Shown: positions 21,894 to 33,601, counted from the first letter of the stretch. The stretch: 64,000 bases of DNA from Branchipolynoe longqiensis (GCA_030323885.1 CM059196.1:39384535-39448534), one strand, 5' to 3'. Program-made: numbers and translations. Notes: generated by a model not told the origin, from the letters alone.

Positions 21894-22526
21894 CAGAGAG
21901 CGTGTATATAAACAGATGAGAGGGACAACTCCCGCGAAAATCGGTAACACAGGCTACAGTGGCGTTCCTGGCGGTTAGTGTTGAACAAGCTTTGAGTTCG
22001 CCGGTACGTGCAGTGCAAAACATTTGTTTTTATTCAAAATTAATAGAAATGCAGAAGCCTAAACTTATCAATTTAATATAATCCTTTTGGTAAACATGTT
22101 TTCTATATGTGTTCCAAGCGGTTTGTGTCTAGGTCATGTGGTTTTAGAGATATTTCACTTTTTCTGTATGAAGATTGCTCACCGCCATTGACAATGCCTT
22201 GAGTTTGCCGTACGTGTAGTGCAAAACGTGTATTTTATTCAAAATTAATAGAAATACAGAACCCTAGCCATATGAATTTAATATAGTCTCATCGTTAAAT
22301 ATGTTTTCTATATGTGTTCCAAACAGTTTGTTTCTATGTGGTGTAGTTTTAGAGATATTTCACTTTTTCTGTACGAAGATTGCTCACGGCCATTGACAAT
22401 GCCTTGAGTTTGACAGCTGTGTCATATACTGTTAAACAACCACCACTTGGAGCGCCACAGTCGGCAGGTGTTACACGGTCTAGTATGGGAGTTGTCCCTC
22501 TCATCTGTTTATATACACGCTCTCTG
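21894..22526. mobile_element. hAT-like MITE with internal 205-bp tandem duplication
   Basis: CAGAGAGCGTGTATATAAAC begins a 39-bp perfect terminal inverted repeat, continuing imperfectly to about 90 bp. GTATTGT lies outside both ends (21887-21893, 22527-22533), a 7-bp duplication, or 8 bp with one mismatch. CAG ends and this duplication size suggest hAT, tentatively. Inside, a 205-208-bp unit starting CTTGAGTT is present twice (21990, 22198) with a stub at 22403. No transposase. Confidence 0.8.
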
Positions 22527-23033
22527 GTATTGTAGTGGTCTGCACTGACCTCTCAGGCAAGTAGCCACATAGACAGGTAGGCGTGGGTAGTGTGTTGATA
22601 TCAGGGAGTCTAGGTGGTGTAATGGTTAGCACACTGGCCCGGAATGCAAAGAGATGTGGGTTCGAGTCCCGCTCTAGGCGCAATATTTCCCATTTTCATC
22701 ACCCCCACGACACTGGTGCCATGACCAGGATCCTGTACAAGCTTTGCGCTGTATGGTTGTTGAACATACCCTGTGTATGTATGTGTTAGTGCATTGCCTG
22801 TATGTATGTAATTGTAAGCATTAAAAGACTTACAATTCCAGGGGGACGAGTGTAGTGGTCTGCTCTGACCTCTCAGGCAAGTAGCCACATAGACAGGTAG
22901 GTGTGGGTAGTATGGTGATATCAGGGAGCCTAGGTGGTGTAGTGGTTAGCACACTGGCCCGGAATGCAGAGAGATGTGGGTTCGAGTCCCACTCTAGGCG
23001 CAATATTTCCCATTTTCATCACCCCCACGACAG
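22527..23033 (+). mobile_element. SINE-3 dimer
   Basis: Two modules with the A box AGGTGGTGTAATGGTTAGCA and B box GGTTCGAGTCCC at about 22613-22677 and 22928-22997. The linker is the same as in the other dimers. It is inverted relative to the copy at 21150-21652. Confidence 0.85.
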
Positions 23034-23263
23034 TAGTCTTTTCTTAAAGTGGCAATGCTGTACTGACGGTGGGTTTCGCTGGGCCCAATTGAGTCACACC
23101 TGACTGTATTCTAATTGCTCTTATCACACCTTACAAGCAAGGCTGCGAGGCAGTGCAGATAGCGGCTTATCTGCCAGCTCTGTTGGCAGTTCTTTGGCGC
23201 GCCTTCTGCTTATCTCCGTGATTTATGGTGGCTTTTGAGGCCGCCACAATCACTGCACATTGC

Positions 23264-23610
23264 GCATGCGCAAGACCCAGTGCGCAGTACGCAAAATGCA
23301 GTGCGCAGTATGCAATATGCAATACACTGCACACAATATGCAACACGCAATACATAATATGCAATACACAATTCGCTGCATGCAATACGCTATATGCAAT
23401 ACGCAATACGCAATATGCAATGCACAATACGCAATGTGTCATATGCAATGTGCAATGTACAATGCACAATATGCAATGTGCAATGCTCAATATGCAATGC
23501 GCAATATGCAATGCGCAATATGCGATATCTAATGCACAATATGCAATAGGCAATAGGCAATAGGCAATACGCAATAGGCAATAGGCAATACACAATGTGC
23601 ATTGCACAAT
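23264..23610. repeat. GCAATAC/GCAATATG minisatellite
   Basis: CAATACGCAATATGCAATGC-like units of about 9-10 bases over 340 bp. The Ala/Ile/Tyr/Cys-rich frames on both strands reflect the repeat. Confidence 0.9.
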
Positions 23611-24049
23611 GCAAACCACCGTCTTGAGCGCGTCCTGTTCCGAACTAGAGCCGATTCAGTCTGCCTAAATCAGAGTCTTGCCGGCAGGGGTCGGGCCGAC
23701 GTGGTGTGAACTGAATGAGTCTGTGTCTTTGATCATTTGGAGAGTTTTAGTCGAACTGTTACTGTTGGGCTAAGTGTCAGCAAGTTCATGTAAATAGCTA
23801 AGCTTAAGCAACACGTGTATTCCGCTGGTACCTCAGGAAGGATGGAGGCTGTATCACAGCATTCCCGAACACAGCTACAGCTTACCCGGCCTAAGGCGGG
23901 AAGGTGTGTGTGTGTGGGGGGGGGGGGGGGGATATGGTGAATACACATACAGGAAGTGGTACTCCAATCTTCTGTAACATATTTGTTTGGACAAGTACGT
24001 CGCAGCTTAATTTAGAAACTGCGGTTTGTCAAGAATTCTACAAATGTTG
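23611..24049. other. No gene recognised
   Basis: Mixed sequence. A run of about 14 G ends at 23931, and TATTCCGCTGGTACCTCAGG near 23818 is a fragment of the dispersed repeat seen at 42120 and 51250. Confidence 0.4.
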
Positions 24050-24385
24050 CATTGCCTGTTGAGGTTTTACATCCTAACAACATCCGAGGTCATAACAGGA
24101 TGGCCACCGACTTGTTGCAGTGCACAGACATGGCACCTTCATAGTGCGGTCACACTGGGAGACTGTGCCACCATCACTATGAACCGATATCACACTCAGT
24201 CAGATTAGCCTGATATTGAGCAAACCAGTCTTTGGCCTATCCTATTAATGCACAGCGCTAGGCTCGGTAGTGACAAGTATAATTTGTACTAGTCGTCGGT
24301 TTGACTCGGCCGGGATTCGAACTCCCAACCTTCCACATGGGAAGCCTGCGCTCTACCGATTCGGCCGCTACGTTCGGTCGTGGGT
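24050..24385 (-). mobile_element. SINE-1, full length
   Basis: Reverse copy from the tail (GAGGTTTTACATCCTAACAAC) to the head (CTCTACCGATTCGGCCGC), with an intact B box complement GGGATTCGAACTCCC. Confidence 0.85.
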
Positions 24386-24484
24386 ATAGGAACAAAGTGA
24401 GTGTGAAGTATATAATAGAGCCTGTAAGGAAGGATAGAGCTGAGAACGACAACCCCTACTTCCGCCATGTAAGCTGAACCCAGA

Positions 24485-25245
24485 TCATGCAATTCACAAA
24501 GTTCATGCAATTGCCCAAGTTCATGCAATTCAGCAAATTCATGTAATTCAGCAAATTCATGCAATTAACTAAATATATACAATTCACCAAGTTCACGCAA
24601 TTATGCAATTTCATGTAATTCATCAAGTTCATGCAATTCACCAAGTTTGTCCAATTATGCAAGTTCATGTAATTCTCCAAGTTCATCCAAATAACCAAGT
24701 TAATGCAATGCTCTAAGTTCATGCAATTCTGTACGTTCTCTAAGTTCATGCAATTGTCCAAGGTCATGCAATTCATCAAGTTCATGTAATTCACCAAGTT
24801 CATGCAATTCACCAAGTTCATGTAATTCACCAAGTTCATGCAATTCACCAAGTTCTTACAATTCACCAAGTTCATGTAATTCACCAAGTTCTTACAATTC
24901 ACCAAGTTCATGTAATTCACCAAGTTCGTGCAATTCATCAAGTTCATGTAATTCACCAAGTTCATGTAATTCACCAAGTTCTTACAATTCACCAAGTTCA
25001 TGTAATTCACCAAGTTCTTACAATTCACCAAGTTCATGTAATTCACCAAGTTCGTGCAATTCTCCAAGTTCATGCAATTCTCCAAGTTCTTACAATTCCC
25101 CGAGTTCATGAAATTATATAAGTTCATGCAATTCTGTAAGTTCATGCAATTCTCCAAGTTCATGCCATTCTCCAAGTTCATGAATTTCATTCACCAAGTT
25201 CATGCAATTTTTCAAGTTCATGCAATTATCCAAGCATACGCAATC
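24485..25245. repeat. 18-bp minisatellite AATTCACCAAGTTCATGC
   Basis: About forty 18-bp units with scattered substitutions. Because 18 is a multiple of 3, the minus strand stays open for 244 codons (25190..24456), reading repeated N-L-V-N-Y/C-M hexapeptides. There is no start context, flanking domain or splice support, so I do not call a gene. Confidence 0.9.
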
Positions 25246-25576
25246 CATCAAAGCTTTGCGTTTCGGACAAAGAAGAGCCACAGAGATGATATCTCCGCTT
25301 GGTTTGGGATAAAACTTCTTTTCTTTTCCTTTGTTTTTCTTTAGGAGCTGGGATTGTCTGGGGGTTGATGGGTGGGACGGGGGCTTTTTTTCTTTCTGTT
25401 ATAATTAACTTTCAGGCAGTTTTATCCATTTTTCGGGAGATGTTGCCTAAAGCATCTGGGTTTTATTCATTCGTTCAAAGTTGAACGCTGAACTGAACCA
25501 TACCTAATAAGTGAGGAAGTAAAATATCAATTACAAAAAGGGTGGCTGTAGTGGTAAACTCCGGCAGAGAGAACCA

Positions 25577-26010
25577 GGCGAGGTGGCCGAATCGGTAGAG
25601 CGCGGACCTCACATGCGGGAGATCGGGAGTTCGGTTCCCTGTCGACTCAAATCAATGACTTATAAAATTGATACTTGTTACTTCCTCGCCTGGCGCTCGG
25701 CATTAATAACTTAATGCCGAGCGCGCTCACGCTCAACCGATTCAGCTAACGCGTCTGGTAATTCAGCTCAGGGTTCAGCCTTGACAGAAGGGCAGGGAGG
25801 GGGGGCATTTAAATCATGGACAATTGGTCTTCCTCATTTCACAGCTCCCTGACCTATCCTAGTAATCCTGAATGACAGGATAGGTAGTAACACATATCAA
25901 TCTTTAAGTTGCTGCTTTCTCGCCGCCAGGGTTCGAAACCAATGGTTCGAATCCAACGACCTACCAAAAATGGGGGTGGGGAGCACGCTCAACTCATTCG
26001 GCTATTCCAT
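25577..26010. mobile_element. SINE-1 head (+) and scrambled SINE-1 fragments
   Basis: Positions 25577-25705 are a clear plus-strand head (GGTGGCCGAATCGGTAGAGC). The sequence then folds back: GCGCTCGGCATTA at 25693-25705 is inverted at 25712-25724. Reverse-strand fragments (GACCTATCCTAGTAATCCTG, GGGTTCGAAACC) follow to about 26010. Confidence 0.65.
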
Positions 26011-27229
26011 CTTTAAGTAGGCGGGGCCTTGAAATCAGATCAAAACCTGTCCGGAGACAGGACCTTTCTAACTTTCTTAGGTATCTTAGTGCATGAAGTG
26101 CCCTGCCTGATAAAAGGTTCACTCAGCATATGACCTAAGCCATTGCTAGGGGAATCTGTTCCGTCGGCGCAAGGCATTACGCCATCCATCATGATAAGAC
26201 CATGTGTTGACAGTACTCTCCAATATCGGCCTTGTGGGATATACTACTAAACATAGCTGTCATGACTAATGTGACAGTAGCATCCTTTAAAAAACACTAA
26301 TCTTTCAAGAAGTGGATAATGGCTATTGTAAAAAAAAAAAATTCTTTTTTTTAAACACAAACAAAAACTCAAATAACCTACACTTTTCAATTTATTCGAC
26401 GGCAGACGACTTTTGGATCAAAGCAGACGACAAATGGATTTAGATGTGCATGGGTTAGTACTGGGGGATGCGATGAATGGGTACCGGATATGGCTGGTGA
26501 GACACCTTTACACCTACCTGGTTACCGGTAGGTGTACAGGTGTCATCAGTCACAGACGTATCATTACTCACTAATAAGAATTGTTTTTATCTCACCTTGC
26601 TCGAGATTAACAGGTGGTATGGGGAGGAGTGTGCATGATTTCAAATATATATATATCTATCTTCAAAGTGTTCTCCCGCTTCTTTTGTTCACCACCCTCT
26701 TCTTCTTGGGGTTTTGTTTCTTCTTTCTTTCCAAAAAGAAACATTAGATTTAAAACTTACTATGGTAAATTCTGTATCAGTACAAGTAGACTGACCTAAA
26801 TATATTATTTAAAGAAATATATGGCAGAAATTCAAGAGTATTAGACTATGTAACGCGACGTTATAACTTCAAGAATTTCTCATTTGGGACAGCATGGCGT
26901 AAAGCAAGGTACAGCAAGTCTTTGATTTTATCAACATTGTTTGCGAGAATCAGGACATTCCATAGTTTACTTGTATGAACCTAAAAATCTAAATCATAGT
27001 GCGATGCAGCATCAACAGTCTTTAACTTCATCAACCACTGAGTCTTTCCATTCTCATGAATGTTGACTTAATTGTGGTAAAGAATGTTAAAATTGATAGT
27101 GACTTATTTATTCAGCGAATAGGTTGGGCTTATTTTTCTCACTTCTTTTTATTAATCGATGGAGTAGTTCAGTATTTTATTTCAGAATAAACGATTAAAC
27201 ATGATTTCTACAACCAACCTACGAATCTA
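26011..27229. other. No gene recognised
   Basis: AT-rich sequence with CAGACGAC words near 26402-26432 and a short ATATATTATTTAAAG block around 26800 that resembles the TTAA MITE family. No supported coding region. Confidence 0.4.
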
Positions 27230-27695
27230 AGCAGCATTTTTTTTTTTTTAGGCTGTATTTATACTGTCCATAGCATATAAGCCCGAGTACTCAGGCTTGT
27301 TTTCAATGCTGGCCAGCTGTAGTGTTGGTGTTATCTTATCACACAGTAGCTGATGATAAGGTGTTTGATTGCCTGCATTACAGTAGCAGGTAGGTAGTTG
27401 GTTGATATGGTTAGTAGTCTATGTTAATTTTGTTGGATTTTCTTGGCATATATATATTATATTTTTTCCTACTCTTACTACTAGACTAGCCTACTCCTAT
27501 TTACATATCATAGGGTTGTATGTAGTTATGTGGTGTGCTATCTGGCTAATTTTGGCATGGTTACCTTCCATTGGCTGTCCTGCTGGTGGGCCGTGACATA
27601 TCACCTTAGTGGGGGTTTCCTAGCCTTATTTTGCACATATATTTTTTGTATGTTTTTAGGTCAGGAATTTGTTGTTTCTTTACTGTTTGGGTGTT

Positions 27696-29036
27696 CTACA
27701 CCATTTCCAGCGTGCTTCTTTGGTGAGATTTTATTTGGCTTCTGGTCTGTCTTAGTAGTTGCACATTATTTGCTCTAGTATTCCTTTGTGGTTTTGTTAG
27801 GAGTTTATTCTTTTGACTACAGCTATATGCTAATGTTTTAAAATTAATTATTCTCCTATTTTCTAGTAATTTTACTTTAGTTCTTTTGTGTATGTCATAG
27901 GTGTGGTGCAGCTTGTCTACTCTTAGGCAGATTTTTAGGGCTCTGTTCAATTTGCAGTTTATTTAGAAGTTCTTTTTTCGCGCCCATGTACTTTACATCC
28001 CCATAGTCAAAATAGGGGAGCACCATGCCCTCGAAAATTTGTATTGACATTTCATGTGTCATGTAGTCTCTTAGCTTAGCAAATAGCCACAGTTTGTGGT
28101 TTAATTTTTGGATGATATTTTGTATACATAGGTTGTAGTTTAGTTGGCTGTCCAACTCAAGGCTTTGGTATTTGTGATGATCTACATTTTCTAATGTTTG
28201 GTTTCCTAGCCTACAGTGTAGATTTCTTTCTAGCATTTGTTTATGCGAGTAGAGTACTGTTTTTGATTTCCTTGCATTGATGGTTATTTTGTTGGACTCA
28301 CACCATTTGTCCAATTTTAGTAGAAGCTTATTTAGTTTAGTTATGACCTCCTCTTCTGTGGTGCCCTTTGCATATATGACTGTGTCATCCACATATAGTT
28401 GGAGGCATTCAGTTTGCAGCCATTTCTCAAGGCCATTTATGTAGGTTATAAAGAGCAGTGGCCCTAACACTGTCCCTTGAGGTACACCACATGTGGCAGG
28501 TTGGTTATCTGAGAGTGTATTGTTTATTTTACTTTTTTGTTGCCTGTTGCTCAGTTAGCATTTTATTCAGTTCATAGTGTTGAATTTTATGCCCATGGTT
28601 TTCAGTTTTTCCAGTAGTATATTATTCAGTGAAGGCTGCTCTAACTAATTGTTTTTGGTTCATTGATGCCAGTGTGTCATTTGTTAGGTTAGCTATTGTT
28701 TTTTATGTGGAGTGCAGTTTCCTGAAGCCCCCTTGTCTTTCGTTTAGTATATTATTTTTTTCCAGGTGTTCATTTATGTGCCTATGTAACACTTTTTCAA
28801 TGAGCTTGCCTGGGGTTTGGAGAATTGATATTGGCCTGTAGTTTCCCATGTTTTGTTTGTCTCCATTTTTGTGAATGGGGGGGATGGTTACCATTTGCCA
28901 GGCTGAGATAAAATGCCTCCTTCAGTATTTTGGTTGGGATTTCATCTATTCCACTTGGTTTATTCGTGTATATGTCATTTATTAATTTGTGTACTTCTAT
29001 TACATCACTTTTGCAGGTGGGCATTTCATCCTGCAC
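27696..29036 (-). pseudogene. Reverse transcriptase domain, frame-disrupted
   Basis: Pieces in several frames appear in the right order. 29036..28797 carries NKPSGIDEIPTKIL; 28894..28703 carries NYRPISIL, EKVLHRHI and the GGFRKLHST box; 28470..27895 carries LLFITYINGL, the catalytic YVDD box and a C-terminal domain with LPYFDYGDVKYMGA; 27950..27696 carries the final NRALKICLRVDKLHHTY segment. The YVDD aspartates are present. At least three frame changes separate the pieces, so it is dead. Confidence 0.8.
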
Positions 29037-29346
29037 AGTTCCTGATCTATTTTCCCATCTTTTTTGAATTTTTCTGACAGCTTTTGCCCTACTGTGGCGA
29101 AGTGTGTGTTCAGTTTGTTTGCTGCATCTTTATTTGTGAGCATCGTCCCTTCATTACCTTGGAAGTTTATGTGCTCTTCTTTGTTTTTTGGGGGGAATAA
29201 TAGGTTTAGATTTTTCCAGAATATGTTTATATTGCTTCCCCAGTCTTTGTCTACTTTTTTTTTATTATGTGTTTCTTTTTTGAGGTTCTCACAGCTTTGA
29301 GAGAGTTCTTTCTGGCGATATGGTAGGCCAGTTTGTCTTCTATAGT

Positions 29347-30160
29347 TTATGTGTGCTTTGCTTTATCACCCAGTTTAATTTTGGTTATGATGAGTGTTAG
29401 TAGGTTATTGTCTACCCAGGGGTCCTGTTTTTTTTGTATTTTCTTAATGGGACACATTTCATCAGTTGATTTTCTTATTTCTGTGATGATGTTGTTCCAA
29501 CAGATATCAACATCATCTCTGTTTTGTGTGATGTTGTTTATGTTTTGGTGCAGATGATTTTTTAATGTATCTTCTGAGTAGTTTTTTAGGGACCTGCCCA
29601 TCTTATATATATAGTGATTTGTGCTTTTTAGCTTTTTCCTCGTTACATATACTAGCTCATGGTCACTTATATCCCAGCTTCTAGTGCCCCATTTGGTGCC
29701 ATGATTTGAGTTGGTTAGTATTAGGTCAATTGTTGAGCTGTTGTTGCTTAGCCTTGTGTTTTCAGTGATGAGCTTTTGGAGGCCTAAGATTTTGATTGTG
29801 GTTTGCAGTATTAGTTTATTTTTATTATTGCTGTTGTAGTTTACATTAAAGTCCTCTAGTATGAATATTTCTGCCTTTGTCAATTGTTGTATGGTATTTA
29901 TGCTCTTCTCTAGGGCTTCAGTGAATAATTCTAATTCCCCTGATGGTGGTCTATAGAGGCTTGCTGTGGCTATATTTGCTTGTTTTTCATTTTTTATTAG
30001 GCACCATAGTAGTTATATGTGCTCATTTGAAAGGTTAGCTGTTTTTTAGTGCTTCAGGATCTAGGTTTTTGGTGTCTTTGCAGTAAATGGCAACACCTCC
30101 ACCCATTTTCGCTTGGTTTATTGCACTGTTGCGCTGTCTGTCGTTACGTACAAGCCAATA
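29347..30160 (-). pseudogene. APE-type endonuclease domain, frame-disrupted
   Basis: Upstream part near 30160-30040 reads GYWLVRN then KMGGGVAIYCKDT, the conserved EN box. The open frame 29883..29347 continues with ILEDFNVNY (GDFN-like box with Gly replaced by Glu), STIDLILTNS and SDHELVYV, the catalytic SDH box. It ends in DPWVDNNLL, the linker typical of CR1/L2-type elements. Stops interrupt 30040-29884. Confidence 0.8.
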
Positions 30161-30290
30161 TCCACTTATGTTTAGTGTTTTGTTTCAGTGTTTCATGTCC
30201 TGTGTGCATGGAGCAAGGCATGAGCATTAATTAGATATTCTTTGTTTATATCTTTTCTTATGATTATAGGATTAGGTTAGTGAACATTTG

Positions 30291-30844
30291 TAAAAATTTT
30301 GTGATACTCATGGTTTGGAACCCTGGTGTTCTTCCCAGTTCTCTACAATGCTTTTCGACAGCCTGCCAGTGACGTATCTGGCATACTCCTTATTGTAGTT
30401 TATACTGTCAGTCATGCCAATGCCATACCGTGCTGACCTCTTTCCATGCCTTGTCTTGTGGTTGTAGTTTGGCATTGTTCTCTGGAAGGTGCTATTACTG
30501 AATTTTCAACATCAATCTGCCCTCTAGTGACAGTGGCCAGAATTAATATTGTGGATGGCAGTTAATCAATCACACACAATGCACTGTGGAAAATGTCTTA
30601 TAGAGTATTTTCATTGCTAACCTGTCCTCTGATGGCCGTGACCAGAACTAATGTTGTCTGTTTTAACTCAGTGTGCATCAAAATTAATTGCGCCTTGCAC
30701 TTCTGATTGGTAATGTAGACTCGAAAGTTCAGAATATTGGCTGAGGGGAGGGAGATGACCGGGTTCCCAGGATAGTGAGCGTGTCCCATATAGATGCTAG
30801 TGGACAAATGCTCGTGAGCATCTGGCCTGCTCCAAGTGGGTGCC
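30291..30844. other. No gene recognised
   Basis: Contains two similar blocks near 30500-30560 and 30610-30670 (TCTGATGGCCGTGACCAGAACTAAT and TAGTGACAGTGGCCAGAATTAAT types, shown in part), also resembling 52300-52340. Probably an old dispersed repeat. Confidence 0.4.
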
Positions 30845-31572
30845 ACTGGGCGCAGTGACCACATCGGTAGAGCGCCGGCCTCGCCTGCGGGAGATCGTCG
30901 TTCGGTCCCTGGTCGAGTCAAACCGATGACTTATAAAATTGATACTTGTTGCTTCCTATCCAGGTACTCAGCATTATTAGGATAGGGCAAGGACTGTTTA
31001 TCTCAGTGTCAGGTTAATGTGACTGAGTGGAAGGTCCCAAGCATGTACTACAGACGGGCCCGGGGGGAATATGATTGAAGTATTCAAATATCTCCATGGT
31101 ATCTACAAGACAGGCGGCCCCCTTATCAGAGACTCCAACACCAGGACCAGAGGGCACTCCCTGAAGCTGAGGAAGCGGTACTCCAGACTGGACCTGCGAC
31201 ACAACTTTTCGGCTTTAGGGTGGTTGACCTGTGGAATGACCTGCCGGAGAGTGTCGTAGCAGCAGAGTCGGTGAACTGTTTCAAGTCCCGACTGGATGCA
31301 TACTGGTCAAGCAATACATATACCTTGGAGCCAGTGACAGTTGCTGCGATCGACCACATCTGAAGAACTGTCTCCATTTCTATTAATTAAGAGCGGCTAA
31401 CAGGTCCAAGGCCTATTATAGCTGTATCCTATTGATTGATTGATTGATTGATTGATCAGGTCGTGGTGCTGATTTCGCAATAAAGCACTATACAGTCGTC
31501 ATGAGTGTGCACTGTCACAAGTCAGTACCAATCCTGATATGACATTAGATGTAAAACTCCAACAACCAACAA
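30845..31572 (+). mobile_element. SINE-1 split by a CR1/L2-like insertion
   Basis: The head and first half of the body run to GTGACTGAGTGG at about 31039; the body resumes at AGGTCGTGGTGCTGA near 31458 and ends AAACTCCAACAACCAAC. The 418 bases between are a different element. Confidence 0.85.
31040..31457 (+). pseudogene. CR1/L2-like non-LTR 3' end nested in SINE-1
   Basis: Encodes the typical C-terminal segment: MIEVFKYLHGIY, TRGHSLKLRKRYSRLDLR, then after one frame change RVVDLWNDLPESVV and FKSRLDAYW. A short 3' UTR and a (TTGA)n tail at 31430-31455 follow. Strongly 5'-truncated. The single frame disruption near 31205 makes it non-functional. Confidence 0.85.
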
Positions 31573-31659
31573 ACCAGGGGGGGGGTTGTACAGGGGGCGC
31601 TGTAGTCGCGCGTCCTGTTTAAAGTGCACTGACGCGCTAACAGTAACACGCCTTACTGT

Positions 31660-31845
31660 TTGTCATTATCCTGATTCAGCACTAACCAGTCCATATCCTA
31701 TCATATTAATACCACGCGCCAGGCTAGGAAGTGACAGATATTAATGTTGTAAGTCATAGGTTGCACTCAACTGGGAATCGAACTCTCGACCTTCCGCATG
31801 GAAGCCTGCGCTCTACTGATTAGACCACCGTATCTGGTGCACGCC
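31660..31845 (-). mobile_element. SINE-1 fragment with head
   Basis: Reverse copy including CTGCGCTCTACTGATTAGACC (A box side) and GGGAATCGAACTCTCG (B box). The 3' half is missing. Confidence 0.8.
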
Positions 31846-32194
31846 TTAATATCACCACAGATAGTAGAAGGACATATAACAATCCTTGAAATGACTGCAA
31901 ACGCCGCCTTTGTACAAGTACAGTCAATGACAACTGCCTGGCCGGCTTCGGGCGCACCTTCATCGTGGGTATAGAAGGCGCTGCCTTAGCGCCCCCCTCT
32001 GGATAAACAGCAACTGGCTGGTGGTGGTTGCAGGTGTCGGGATGCGGGGGCGGTCTGCGGTTAGTGCGCCCCGTCTCAGTCAGGGGCGCCACCGTGTCCG
32101 TCCTACCATCACTTCGACCATATTATTATCATATCGTGGTGCCTCTTTTCAATGGACAAGACTGGCCGTTGCAGTAAAATCCGTAAAAGTTCAG
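31846..32194. other. No gene recognised
   Basis: Moderately GC-rich; open frames up to 90 codons without domain support. Confidence 0.4.
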
Positions 32195-32760
32195 GTTGGC
32201 TTTCGGGGTGGAAGGATGTGGGTTCGAATCCCGGCCGAGTGAAACCAATGACTTTCAAAATTGATACTTATCGCTAACAAGCATGGTGTTCTCTGTGGCT
32301 GAGTGGTTAGAGTGTCTGACTTTTTTCTGGTCAGGCTCCTAATCTGAAGGACGGTGGTTCGATTCCCCATGCCCCCCACCTCTGCCAATTTGGATTTCCA
32401 CTGCTGTGGATAAATTACAGCATCATCAAAGGCCAGTTGCTCTCATACCATGACTATGTGGTGTGGGGGGTTAAAAATCCCTTGGGTCGGTAAAAGTGAA
32501 GGCTCGGGCTTTCTATCGCCAAACTGTCTAATGGTGAAAACAAGTCTATTTAGACATATCCATGATAGGCAGTATAAATCTTCAAGAAAAAAGCATGGCC
32601 CTCGGCATTTTTATGATGAGACAAGGACTGGTTTGCTCAGTATCACAGTATCAGGATACTATGACTGAGTGGGATATCTAGTCATAGTGATGGTGGTTTA
32701 GTTTTCAAATGAAGCAGTACTATAATGTCGCAATGAGTGTCGCACTATCACGAGATTATA
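32195..32760 (+). mobile_element. SINE-1 interrupted by SINE-2
   Basis: Head with GGGTTCGAATCCC near 32220 and the CCAATGACTTTCAAAATTGA junction, broken at 32287 and resumed at about 32594 with GGCATTTTTATGATGAGAC, then the body to about 32755. Confidence 0.8.
32289..32588 (+). mobile_element. SINE-2, copy 2
   Basis: TGTTCTCTGTGGCTGAGTGG head, intact B box GGTTCGATTCCCC and the GGCAGTATAAATCTTCAAGAA end. AAGCATGG lies on both sides (about 32279-32286 and 32590-32597), a likely 8-bp target duplication. Confidence 0.85.
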
Positions 32761-33600
32761 TATATATATATGATTGTATATATACATATATATATCGCCA
32801 TATATAGTACACATTTTCAACGGCCAATCTGCATTCAGACCAGTTTGGTCCTGCCATAGCGGGTGCCATGTTATCTGAGGGACTACGTAATGAAACACTG
32901 ATACTCTATACATCGATAAATTGTCTGCAGATGGCAAGGTCTCGCTACTCACATGGGTCCCTGAATACAGGTGCGACTATACCTATATGCTCGGACCCAT
33001 GTGGTGTTTGTAAGATGGTAAGTAGTTGCCCAACTAGGTCCCAGCAGACAACAATCTACTGCGGGTTTAACGTGTCTTCATGGATCGCAACAGAGCACCC
33101 ATGTGCGTGTTGTTGAATGCGTGGGTGGCGCTTTTGACCCCTATGGGAGCGGGACGCAGAGAAACTAAAAATAGAAGGCTGTGAACATTACTAGAAGTAG
33201 AAGCCACTGCAGACATCCCATTGCAGCCCCACCTGCCCCTCTGCCCTCCACCCGCCCTCCACCTTCCGCAGTCCGCCCTATCCCTTCGCCCTCCGACCTC
33301 CGATCTCTGACCTCCGCCAAAACTATTGTTTTTAGAAGCAGCTCACTGTGCATGCCCCGTAAAAACGATTGATTGGCCAGGATTGTGGTTGTGGGACTTC
33401 AGGAGTATTGATGCACAAAGTAGGAGTATAGCTGTCTGTTTTATGTTGGGCCACCAGTCAGGTTCTGGCCGACTGAAAATGCACATCTGTGTATCATCTA
33501 CAAACAGCTATGAGCTCTGCTCAAAAAACGAAATATTTATTAGAGTAAAATGTTGAAGACTATATTCGCACCGTTAAAGTCCGGAATTCCAACCAGCTAG
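32761..33600. other. No gene recognised
   Basis: Includes a pyrimidine-rich CCTCCACCCGCCC block at 33225-33320. The short frames (63-84 codons) are not supported. Confidence 0.4.
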
Positions 33601-33601
33601 A

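Larger units (their letters stand above)
27230..30290 (-). mobile_element. Decayed EN/RT non-LTR retrotransposon (CR1/L2-like)
   Basis: Read right to left, the order is APE-type endonuclease, linker, reverse transcriptase and 3' UTR with an A-rich tail (T-run at 27239-27250 on the plus strand). Many frameshifts and stops break the frame. The 3' UTR (27250-27470) recurs in opposite orientation at 41825-42055, which defines the element's 3' end. The 5' edge near 30290 is approximate. Confidence 0.8.

Noticed and set aside
23167..23619. 150-codon Cys/Ile/Ala/Tyr-rich frame resembling a membrane protein
   Set aside because: Translation of the GCAATAC minisatellite; the periodic peptide mirrors the DNA repeat.
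24456..25190. 244-codon repeat protein
   Set aside because: Explained by the 18-bp period; no supporting signal.
24485..25245. CRISPR-like array
   Set aside because: Units are contiguous 18-mers without unique spacers, and the genome is eukaryotic; the 119-bp and 20-bp arrays fail for the same reason.
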